Shown here piece by piece: positions 7,327 to 12,544 of a stretch of 12,544 nt of DNA (position 1 is the first letter of the stretch; each line of letters opens with the position of its first letter). The DNA is taken from contig JBBSEZ010000298.1 in NCBI GenBank assembly GCA_038239195.1, positions 1 to 12,544 on the forward strand. The letters are read 5' to 3'. Made by a program: the position numbers and the translations under genes. This DNA is from JBBSEZ01 sp038239195 (GTDB taxonomy: Bacteria > Planctomycetota > Planctomycetia > Gemmatales > Gemmataceae). The notes beneath the pieces are model-generated. The model did no database searches. It was not told where the DNA came from and was given only the letters and a program-made list of their open reading frames with translations.

Positions 7327-7874
7327 GCTTCCGCCAGTCGCGATTCGATGCACTCGCGGAGGGCCAGACGGGCCCGCGAGAGGAGTTTTTCCGCCGCGGC
7401 CCGGGTCGTCTCCAGGCGGGCGGCGATTTGCTCGATACTCAGCCCTTCCGCGTACCGCCAGGAGAGGGCCCGGGCCGACTGGTTGGGCAGCCGGCGGCGG
7501 CAGGCTTCGAGGGCGTCGAAGTAGTCCTGCTCGTGGCGATCGGCCGCTGCCTCGTCCTGGAGCCGCCGCTCCAGGAGCTCCCGGTAGGCCGCCAGCTTTT
7601 TCGACTCCCGGCTGAGGCGGCGCAGTTCCTGCCGCACCCGGTTGCGGGCAATGGCCTTGACCCAGGCCCCGAAGTCCTCGCCCAGCCGGTACTGGTCCAG
7701 GTGGAGGTAGGCATCGACGAAGACCTGCTGCATCAACTCCCGGGACTCCTCGAGCCCCTGGAGCATGGCCGCGACGACGCGCCAGACCGGCCGCTCGAAC
7801 TGGCGGACGACCTCTGCGAACGCCTCGACCTCCCCCGCCCGCACCCGGCGGATCAGCAGGTCCACCTCAGCCAT
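7323..7874 (-). CDS. ECF RNA polymerase sigma factor (Rhodopirellula/Verrucomicrobium type)
   Basis: A 183-residue sigma-70 family protein, the normal length for an ECF factor. Sigma region 2 spans about residues 8-85 (AFAEVVRQFERPVWRVVAAML, then FVDAYLHLDQYR..FGAWVKAIARN). A charged linker follows, and region 4 spans about 128-178 (LPNQSARALSWRYAEGLSIEQIAARLETTRAAAEKLLSRARLAL), including the helix-turn-helix. AGGAGG at 7880-7885 lies five bases before the ATG at 7872-7874. The pattern matches the planctomycete/verrucomicrobial ECF group (TIGR02989 style), which usually sits beside an anti-sigma gene, as it does here with a four-base overlap. Its regulon is unknown. Autoregulation and control of the neighbouring secreted-protein operon are both possible inferences. 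Confidence 0.9.
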   Translation of the reverse strand: MAEVDLLIRRVRAGEVEAFAEVVRQFERPVWRVVAAMLQGLEESRELMQQVFVDAYLHLDQYRLGEDFGAWVKAIARNRVRQELRRLSRESKKLAAYRELLERRLQDEAAADRHEQDYFDALEACRRRLPNQSARALSWRYAEGLSIEQIAARLETTRAAAEKLLSRARLALRECIESRLAEA

Positions 7875-7879
7875 CCCGT

Positions 7880-7885
7880 CCTCCT
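7880..7885 (-). promoter_or_regulatory. Ribosome binding site of the ECF sigma gene
   Basis: A perfect AGGAGG on the minus strand with a five-base spacer to the ATG at 7872-7874. It is one of the strongest ribosome binding sites in the window and supports this start. Confidence 0.75.
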
Positions 7886-8006
7886 TTCGCCTTCACTATG
7901 CCGGTGGTTGGCGTTCCTGACCGAAAAATTCGTCTGCTCCCCAACAACCGATCCGTGCGCGATGAGGGCCCTGCCGCCCCTCGAGAGCAGGAGACGAACA
8001 AGGTCT

Positions 8007-8126
8007 GCCATCTGTCAGCGCCTCGGCGTCAGCGAGCCGACCTTGCCCCGCTGGCGCAACCAGTACGGCGGCATGAAGGCCGACGAAGCCAAGCGCCTCG
8101 AGGAACCGGAGGCCGAGAATGCGCGC
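8007..8126 (+). pseudogene. Remnant of IS3-family transposase OrfA
   Basis: Plus-strand translation gives about 40 residues: AICQRLGVSEPTLPRWRNQ, then YGGMKADEAKRLEEPEAENAR. This matches the helix-turn-helix plus leucine-zipper start of IS3-family OrfA proteins (usual form VCRxLGVSExTYYRWRxxYGG....KRLKELExENARLKKL). Similarity begins abruptly near 8007 and ends at 8126, where the expected Leu-Lys-Lys is replaced by unrelated sequence. No start codon, OrfB, terminal inverted repeats or target duplication were found, so this is a decayed fragment and not an active element. It lies 19 bases from the stop of the hybrid kinase gene, in the 271-base gap to the sigma gene. The rest of that gap holds the sigma gene's 5' region and nothing else I can name. 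Confidence 0.72.
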
Positions 8127-8145
8127 CGAGGGCCTTGTGGTCGAG

Positions 8146-11001
8146 CTACCGCGCGGGCGGCCTCAACTCGGCCAGCAGCCGTTGCAGCGCGTTGGGGCTG
8201 GCCGGCTTCACCAGGTGGTGGTCGAAGCCTGCCTCGCGGGTGCGCCGCCGGTCCTCCTCCTGTCCCCAGCCGGTCAGGGCCACCAGCACGGCCCCCGCCA
8301 GCGCCGGTTCCTGCCGCAGCCGCCGGGCCAGCTCGTGGCCGTCCATCCCCGGCATCCCGACGTCCAGGAAGGCCAGCGCCGGACGGAAGTCGCGCGCCAG
8401 CGCCAGGGCCGACGCGCCGTCGTAGGCCACCCGCACGTCCTGCCCCGCCAGCTTCAGCAGCAGCCCGAGGCTGTCCGCGGCGTCGCAGTTGTCGTCCACC
8501 ACCAGCACCCGGCGGGGAGGCACGGTCGGCAACGTTCCCTCCTCGTGGGGCCCACTTACTCCTTGGTCAATTGGCCCCTCGGCCGGGGCAGGCAACCGCA
8601 CCACGAACTCACTGCCCTGCCCGGGGCCCGCGCTCGTGGCCTCGGCCGTCCCGCCGTGCAGTTCGGCCAGCTTGCGAACGAGGGCCAGGCCGATCCCCAC
8701 CCCGCCCTGCGAGCGCTTCAGGCGGCGCTCCGCTTGCACCAGCGGGTCGAAGATGAAAGGCAGCATGGCCGGGGCGATCCCCGCCCCCACGTCGCGCACT
8801 CGCAGCACGACCTCGGCGCCCTCCCGTCCGGCCGTCAGCCAGACGTGGCCGCCCGGGTCGCTATACTTGGCGGCGTTGTGCAGCAGATTGAACAACACCT
8901 GCTCCAGCCGGGTGGGGTCGGCCTCCACGCGCAGGCCCACCGGCGAGGCCGCGACGGTCAGTTCGTGCCTCCGCTCGTCCAGCAGCGGCCGCACGGCCTC
9001 CACCGCCCGGGCTAGCAGCCCTGCCACCTCCACCATCTCCTTGTGCAGTTCGACCCGGCCGCGCGTGAGCCGGGAGACGTCCACCAGGTCGTCCACCAGG
9101 CGGGACAGGTGTCCCACCTGCCTCTCCAGGATCTCCCGTGCCCCGGCCAGGACCGCCCCGCTGGCGCGAGGCTCCTTCAACACCTGCACGGCGTTGCGGA
9201 TCGGCGCCAGCGGGTTGCGCAGTTCGTGCGCCAGCACCGCGAGGAACTCGTCCTTGCGGCGGTCCGCCTCGCGCAGCGCCTCCTCGGCCACCTTCCGCTC
9301 CGTGATGTCTACGTGGGCCACGACGGCGCAACCGCGCCTCGAGGTGCATGGGGTGGCCCGCATCAGGAACCAGCGCCGCTGCGCCGGGGAGTGACAGGGG
9401 TATTCGTGGGTAAACAGCGACCGCTCGCCGCGCAGCACCGCGCCCAGCCCGTGAAGCACCGCGACGGCCCCCTCCTCCCCCGCGTTCCGGCAGGCTTCGA
9501 GGTAGTTGGCCCCGGCCCCACAGCCGACGAGGTCCGCACAGCCGTTGTCCCGAGCAAACTTCTTCCAGCCCTCGTTGACGGTGAGGATGGTCCCGTGCTG
9601 GTCCAGCACGGCGACGTGCGCCGCCAGCGAGTCCAGCACGGCCTGGGTGAACTGCTTGCTCCCCCGCAACGCTTCTTCCGCCTCCTTGCGGGCCACCGCC
9701 TCCGCCAGCACGTTGGCCACCGCTTGCAAAAAGTGAACCTCCTCGGGGAGGAACTCGCGCCGCCGGGCGGAGTGGATCGCCAGGACGCCGAACGGGCGCC
9801 CCCGCCCGCCGACGGGGACGCTCAGCCCGCTGACGGCGCCGAGCGCGCGCCGCACCGAAGCGCCGTCGAAGCGCTCCTCTGTCTCCAGGTCGTCCACGAC
9901 CACCGGCTCGTTGACGCGTAGCGTATAGCTCGCCTGGGCCTCCGCGCCCGCCTCCCCGGCGTTCCACCTCACGCCGGCGCAGACGCGCAGCGCGTCGTCG
10001 GACAGCAGTTCCCAGATTGCGACGATTTCCACCTTGAGGGCCTGGGCGATCAACCGGGCCGCCCCGTCGAGGCGGGCCTGGGGCCCCTCGTCGGCAAGGG
10101 CCGACCGGCCGAGCACCGCCAGGACCTCCTGCTGCCGTGCGTGCCGGCGCAGCTCCTCGTCCTTCTGCTTCTGGCGCGTGACGTCCTCGGCGATGCCGGC
10201 GACCCGATACACCTGCCCGGCGACGTCCCGCACGGGAAAGCCCCGGTCGCGCACCCAGCGCGCCGACCCGTCCGGGCGGACGACGCGGTACTCCTGCTCG
10301 TAGGCACGACCGTCCCGGACGAAGCGCTCGAAGGTGCTCGCGGCGCCCTCTCGGTCGTCGGGGTGAATCGCCTGCTGCCACGTCTCGGGGCGCTCGTAGA
10401 GGCCCTCGCAGGGCCGGCCCCAAACCTCCTCGTAGGTGGGGCTGACGTACAGCAGGCGCGTGGCCCGCGCATCGGTCATCCAGAAGACGGCTCGGACGTT
10501 CTCGGCCAGTTGCCGTAGCCGCCGGTCTGACTCGTGGAGCTCTCCCTCGGCTTGCTTTCGCCCGGTGACGTCCTGGGCCAGCAGCAGGCGGGCACGCTGC
10601 CCCGCGAAGGCGACGTCTTGCCAGGCCAGTTCGACGGAAAGGATGGCCCCGTCCCGGGTGCGGTGCCTCCAATCCCCGGATCGGTCTTCGCCCTCGGCGG
10701 GGGCCGTGGCCAGATGAGCGAGCAACTCGGGGATGGTCTCTGACGGGTGGATGTCCTTGACGGTCAGGCCGAGCAACTCTTGCCGGGAGTAGCCGTAATG
10801 CCGGACAGCCGTGTCGTTCGCGGCGAGGAAAGCGAGGCTGTCCAAGTCGAAGACCCAGGCGGGAAGTGGGTTCTTGTCGAAGAGAAGCCGGTAGTGCCCC
10901 TCCGAGCAGGGGAACAGGTCGGCCGTCTGGTGCGGCGGGCGCGCGGTCAGGTCGGCAGGGCCCTGCCCGGCGGTCGGTTGTTGCGCGGAGTGTCGAGGCA
11001 T
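8146..11001 (-). CDS. Soluble hybrid sensor histidine kinase (PAS-PAS-GAF-PAS-HisKA-HATPase-REC)
   Basis: A 951-residue protein with no transmembrane segment, so probably cytoplasmic. Domains in order are PAS 1 (about 36-150, LLAQDVTGRKQAE end), PAS/PAC 2 (about 160-280, with IHPDDREG and AGIAEDVTRQKQ), GAF (about 290-440), PAS 3 (about 450-572, with VNEGWKKFARDNG and HVDITERK) and HisKA (about 575-650, phospho-acceptor His592 in AHELRNPLAP). HATPase_c spans about 690-805, with N-box NLLHNAAKYSDPGG, G1 VRDVGAGIAP, F-box FIFDPLVQ and G2 GGVGIGLALV. A C-terminal receiver spans 830-945 (VVDDN, acceptor Asp880 in FLDVGMPGMDG, ALTG, Lys932). All catalytic boxes are intact. The ATG at 10999-11001 is chosen because AAGGGGG precedes it by five bases. 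The frame is open to 11202 but that extension has no recognisable domain. No separate response regulator lies nearby, so the output partner is unknown. Confidence 0.9.
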   Translation of the reverse strand: MPRHSAQQPTAGQGPADLTARPPHQTADLFPCSEGHYRLLFDKNPLPAWVFDLDSLAFLAANDTAVRHYGYSRQELLGLTVKDIHPSETIPELLAHLATAPAEGEDRSGDWRHRTRDGAILSVELAWQDVAFAGQRARLLLAQDVTGRKQAEGELHESDRRLRQLAENVRAVFWMTDARATRLLYVSPTYEEVWGRPCEGLYERPETWQQAIHPDDREGAASTFERFVRDGRAYEQEYRVVRPDGSARWVRDRGFPVRDVAGQVYRVAGIAEDVTRQKQKDEELRRHARQQEVLAVLGRSALADEGPQARLDGAARLIAQALKVEIVAIWELLSDDALRVCAGVRWNAGEAGAEAQASYTLRVNEPVVVDDLETEERFDGASVRRALGAVSGLSVPVGGRGRPFGVLAIHSARRREFLPEEVHFLQAVANVLAEAVARKEAEEALRGSKQFTQAVLDSLAAHVAVLDQHGTILTVNEGWKKFARDNGCADLVGCGAGANYLEACRNAGEEGAVAVLHGLGAVLRGERSLFTHEYPCHSPAQRRWFLMRATPCTSRRGCAVVAHVDITERKVAEEALREADRRKDEFLAVLAHELRNPLAPIRNAVQVLKEPRASGAVLAGAREILERQVGHLSRLVDDLVDVSRLTRGRVELHKEMVEVAGLLARAVEAVRPLLDERRHELTVAASPVGLRVEADPTRLEQVLFNLLHNAAKYSDPGGHVWLTAGREGAEVVLRVRDVGAGIAPAMLPFIFDPLVQAERRLKRSQGGVGIGLALVRKLAELHGGTAEATSAGPGQGSEFVVRLPAPAEGPIDQGVSGPHEEGTLPTVPPRRVLVVDDNCDAADSLGLLLKLAGQDVRVAYDGASALALARDFRPALAFLDVGMPGMDGHELARRLRQEPALAGAVLVALTGWGQEEDRRRTREAGFDHHLVKPASPNALQRLLAELRPPAR

Positions 11002-11006
11002 GGTCG

Positions 11007-11013
11007 CCCCCTT
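11007..11013 (-). promoter_or_regulatory. Ribosome binding site supporting the kinase start
   Basis: The minus strand reads AAGGGGG five bases before the ATG at 10999-11001. The upstream in-frame ATG near 11070 has no such site, so the shorter 951-residue form is preferred. Confidence 0.5.
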
Positions 11014-11082
11014 CGCCGCCACGGCGCGCTGGCCGCATGGGCTTGTGGGCCAGGCACGCGGCCGGGCCATTCCAAACGACAA

Positions 11083-11152
11083 AGGCGAAGCGACGGCCGG
11101 CGCCCGTGATGCCCTGGCGGCACGACGTTCGCTGTCAGCCTGCGCTTCGCCT
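11083..11152. repeat. Ten-base inverted repeat with 50-base spacer upstream of the kinase
   Basis: AGGCGAAGCG at 11083-11092 is the exact reverse complement of CGCTTCGCCT at 11143-11152. Both arms lie in the 202-base gap between the 164-aa gene and the kinase gene, which otherwise shows no gene. The spacing is too long for a terminator. It could be paired operator half-sites, or chance in GC-rich DNA. Confidence 0.35.
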
Positions 11153-11203
11153 ATCCACGACAGCAACGCGCCCGGCCCCTGGCGTGGAGGCCGACGCCCC
11201 AAA

Positions 11204-11698
11204 CTAGCACTCGAAGCGGTGCGCGAGGCGACGGCTGTTGACGTCGAGCGCCTCGAGCATGCGCAAGACGGTTCCCATCGGCGCCCCGGCCTTGCGGGCC
11301 CAGAGGATCACGTCGAGGTTTTCGTGCCCCGCCTGGAGCAGGCGCACCACCTGCGCGAGGAGCGTCGGCTTGTCGTGCGGCCAGCGTCGCAGCAGGCCGA
11401 AGTCGCCGCGATCCACCTCGACCCAGTGCCTTGTCCCCTTCAGGTGCTCCAGCCAGCACGCCCGCAGGAAGGCGGGCCAGTGCCAGCGAGCCCAACGGCG
11501 GAGGGCCTCGTCGCCGAGGTCGTGCCCCGCCTTCTCGCTCTCGATCCACTTGTAGCGCATCGCCTCCTGCTCCGCCTCCTCGAAGACGCTATGGCGCGGC
11601 GGAGCAACCTCCTCGGGAACTCCGGCCAAAAAGAGATCGGCCAACTCTTCGCCTTCCTCGTCGAGGATGCAGCTCGGACACGAGGGGGCGGCGATCAT
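11204..11698 (-). CDS. Hypothetical protein with CPSC N-terminus and Trp-rich helical core
   Basis: A 164-residue protein starting at ATG 11696-11698, with a weak AGGTG five bases upstream. I do not recognise a named family. The N-terminus MIAAPSCPSCILDEEG carries Cys7-Pro-Ser-Cys10, which might bind metal together with Cys81 or the C-terminal Cys164. Residues 38-90 are helical and rich in Trp and Lys/Glu (YKWIESEKAGHDLGDEALRR, then WHWPAF and CWLEHL), followed by HWVEVDRGDFGLLRR (91-105). The last 50 residues are a Leu-rich helical segment (LLAQVVRLLQAGHENLDVIL). No signal peptide or membrane helix is present. From memory, similar 'KAG.DLG..A...W....W..F.R..WLEHL' proteins occur in planctomycete genomes, but no function is known to me. 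It is upstream of the kinase on the same strand and divergent from the TIGR03067-like gene. The frame stays open to 12328, but that extension crosses the divergent gene and is rejected. Confidence 0.7.
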   Translation of the reverse strand: MIAAPSCPSCILDEEGEELADLFLAGVPEEVAPPRHSVFEEAEQEAMRYKWIESEKAGHDLGDEALRRWARWHWPAFLRACWLEHLKGTRHWVEVDRGDFGLLRRWPHDKPTLLAQVVRLLQAGHENLDVILWARKAGAPMGTVLRMLEALDVNSRRLAHRFEC

Positions 11699-11834
11699 GG
11701 AGACACCTGCGAAGGAGAGTGCGCAGCGGCCGCAGCGGCCGGGCTTCGGTTGGAGTGAGCAAACGCGGTGCCGCGCGACGGCCCATCTCGGCCTCGTCAC
11801 CGGCCGGGCGCGGCACGTCCATCGGAAGGGCGTC

Positions 11835-11863
11835 GTGGGGCCCTCCCGGAACTTTGGCCCCAC
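11835..11863. promoter_or_regulatory. Perfect 8-base inverted repeat in the divergent intergenic region
   Basis: GTGGGGCC at 11835-11842 pairs perfectly with GGCCCCAC at 11856-11863 across a 13-base spacer. It lies between the two divergent genes, about 28 bases before the putative -35 of the plus-strand gene. No T-run follows on either strand. It may be an operator or an RNA hairpin. Its role is inferred from position only. Confidence 0.35.
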
Positions 11864-11891
11864 TACCCCTGCCCACCGGGGATTTTCCTTG

Positions 11892-11920
11892 TTTCCACGC
11901 CCGCCCTCGACGGGTACACT
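11892..11920 (+). promoter_or_regulatory. Putative sigma-70-like promoter of the TIGR03067-like gene
   Basis: TTTCCA (11892-11897) and TACACT (11915-11920) are separated by exactly 17 bases, each matching four of six consensus positions. The -10 is 30 bases before the ATG at 11951, leaving room for a short leader containing the ribosome binding site. The assignment is by spacing and position only. Confidence 0.4.
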
Positions 11921-11939
11921 CGAGATGAAGTCACCCCCT

Positions 11940-11944
11940 GGAGG
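11940..11944 (+). promoter_or_regulatory. Ribosome binding site of the TIGR03067-like gene
   Basis: GGAGG lies six bases before the ATG at 11951, followed by six cytosines. It selects this start over the frame's upstream extension to 11768, which has no signal peptide. Confidence 0.7.
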
Positions 11945-11950
11945 CCCCCC

Positions 11951-12355
11951 ATGCGCAAGTGCGCCCTTCTCATCCTCGCTACCGCCATCCTGTCGCTGGC
12001 GTTCGCGCCGGCCCCGCTCCCGAAGCCCCCCAAGCCGCCCAAGGTGGAGGACTGGCTGGGAATGTGGGACCAGGTCGGCAGCCCCACAGTCACCTTTGAA
12101 ATCACGGCGACCACCATGACCTACCACAACGCGGGCGGGGCCCCTAGTGCCTACTTCCTCGCATTCGACGCCAAGAAGTCCCCCAAGTGCTACGAAATCA
12201 GCAGCACGCGCGGGGGCCGGGTCGCTTTCTTGGGGATCTGGAAGGTGGAGGGCGACCTCCTGACCATCTGCTACCGCGGCGCGGGCAACCCGCGGCCCGA
12301 CGCTTTCGACCGGGTGGGGGGCGCTCACGTGGAGACCTTCAAGAAGAAGCGCTGA
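11951..12355 (+). CDS. Small exported TIGR03067-like protein
   Basis: A 134-residue protein. Residues 1-20 form a Sec signal peptide (MRKCALLILATAILSLAFA), followed by a Pro/Lys linker (APAPLPKPPKPPK) common in Gemmata-type exported proteins. The mature part (about 34-130) resembles TIGR03067, a planctomycete-enriched domain of unknown function. It starts with EDWLGMWDQVG where the family usually has a 'LxGTW' motif. It then has FLAFDAKKSPKCYEI (family form 'ldpskxPkxidl'), FLGIWKVEGDLLTICYRGAG (form 'xGIYxldGDtLklC') and NPRPDAF. No enzymatic residues are recognisable. It is transcribed away from the 164-aa gene, with its own likely promoter and ribosome binding site. Confidence 0.8.
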   Translation: MRKCALLILATAILSLAFAPAPLPKPPKPPKVEDWLGMWDQVGSPTVTFEITATTMTYHNAGGAPSAYFLAFDAKKSPKCYEISSTRGGRVAFLGIWKVEGDLLTICYRGAGNPRPDAFDRVGGAHVETFKKKR

Positions 12356-12379
12356 CGGGCCAGCCTCCGGGTAGGAGCG

Positions 12380-12544
12380 CTATCGCCGAACGGCAGGAAA
12401 AAGCATCCTTGTAGGACGGCCCTCCGGAGCCGGCCGGACGTCGAACGGAAACAGGTTCACTCGCAGGGCATCTTGAATCGAGACGCGGCCGCGCAGGTGG
12501 GTGCCATCGACGCCGGCTGGACCGATCACGAGCGGCGAGAGCGC
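12380..12544 (-). CDS. Possible C-terminal end of an unidentified protein (partial, runs off right edge)
   Basis: On the minus strand the frame from the edge to TAG at 12380-12382 is open for 54 codons, with a plausible residue composition (SPLVIGPAGVDGTHLRGRVS, then IQDALRVNLFPFDVRPAPEG). No family is recognised and no start is visible. If real, it converges on the TIGR03067-like gene with a 24-base gap. An open frame of this length is common by chance in high-GC DNA. Confidence 0.28.
   Translation of the reverse strand, partial: ALSPLVIGPAGVDGTHLRGRVSIQDALRVNLFPFDVRPAPEGRPTRMLFPAVRR

Noticed and set aside
5647..7524. Plus-strand open frame of 625 codons opposite the anti-sigma gene
   Set aside because: Its translation is low-complexity Arg/Gly/Gln/Asp sequence without domains, while the minus strand reads as clear FecR and WD40 repeats.
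7891..7917. GGAAC element upstream of the sigma gene as an ECF-type -35
   Set aside because: GGAAC is present on the minus strand at 7913-7917, but no acceptable -10 lies 16-17 bases downstream, so autoregulation through this site is unsupported.
8861..11038. Second minus-strand open frame of 725 codons inside the kinase gene
   Set aside because: It is an offset frame of the kinase gene, dominated by Arg, Gly, Ala and Pro, with no recognisable domain.
11723..11740. Tandem 9-base repeat GCAGCGGCC x 2
   Set aside because: Only two copies in GC-rich DNA; no evidence of function or of a longer array.
11699..12328. Upstream extension of the 164-aa gene on the minus strand
   Set aside because: It crosses the divergent control region and lies antisense to the TIGR03067-like gene. 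The Cys-rich start at 11698 is more plausible.
12356..12544. Terminator or regulatory RNA in the right-hand tail
   Set aside because: Short GC palindromes such as CTCCGGAG occur near 12421-12428, but without a convincing stem plus T-run and with a possible partial gene on the minus strand.

Overview
The window looks like chromosomal DNA of a planctomycete, most likely in or near the Gemmataceae. The reasons are the high GC content, a sigma factor of the Rhodopirellula/Verrucomicrobium ECF type paired with a FecR/WD40 anti-sigma protein, a PQQ-propeller protein with the planctomycete 'FRGDGNG' opening, a small secreted protein resembling TIGR03067, and a PAS-rich hybrid histidine kinase. All assignments come from reading translations by eye. 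No database search was run.

Left part (1-5443, minus strand): three genes with gaps of 33 and 48 bases form a probable operon of exported proteins. In transcription order they are a heparinase II/III-like protein (613 aa), a PQQ-like beta-propeller protein (662 aa, GTG start) and an alpha/beta-hydrolase esterase with a chitobiase C-terminal-like domain and a PA14-like start, cut by the left edge. Together they suggest processing of an acidic or acylated polysaccharide. The substrate is not visible from the sequence.

Middle (5563-7874, minus strand): an ECF sigma factor and a one-pass membrane anti-sigma/FecR/WD40 protein overlap by four bases (ATGA). They form a self-contained signalling pair directly upstream of the polysaccharide genes, although a 119-base gap separates the two units.

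Right part (8007-12544): a roughly 120-base remnant of an IS3-family OrfA lies on the plus strand beside the 3' end of a soluble PAS-PAS-GAF-PAS-HisKA-HATPase-REC hybrid kinase (951 aa, minus). Upstream of the kinase on the same strand is an unrecognised 164-aa protein with a Cys-Pro-Ser-Cys N-terminus. A 252-base divergent region with a clear inverted repeat and a plausible promoter leads to the TIGR03067-like exported protein on the plus strand. A short open frame on the minus strand runs off the right edge.

I found no RNA gene, CRISPR array, prophage, defence system or complete mobile element. The least explained items are the 164-aa protein, the helical insertion in the PQQ propeller and the atypical nucleophile motif of the esterase. 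Nothing here clearly amounts to an undescribed system.
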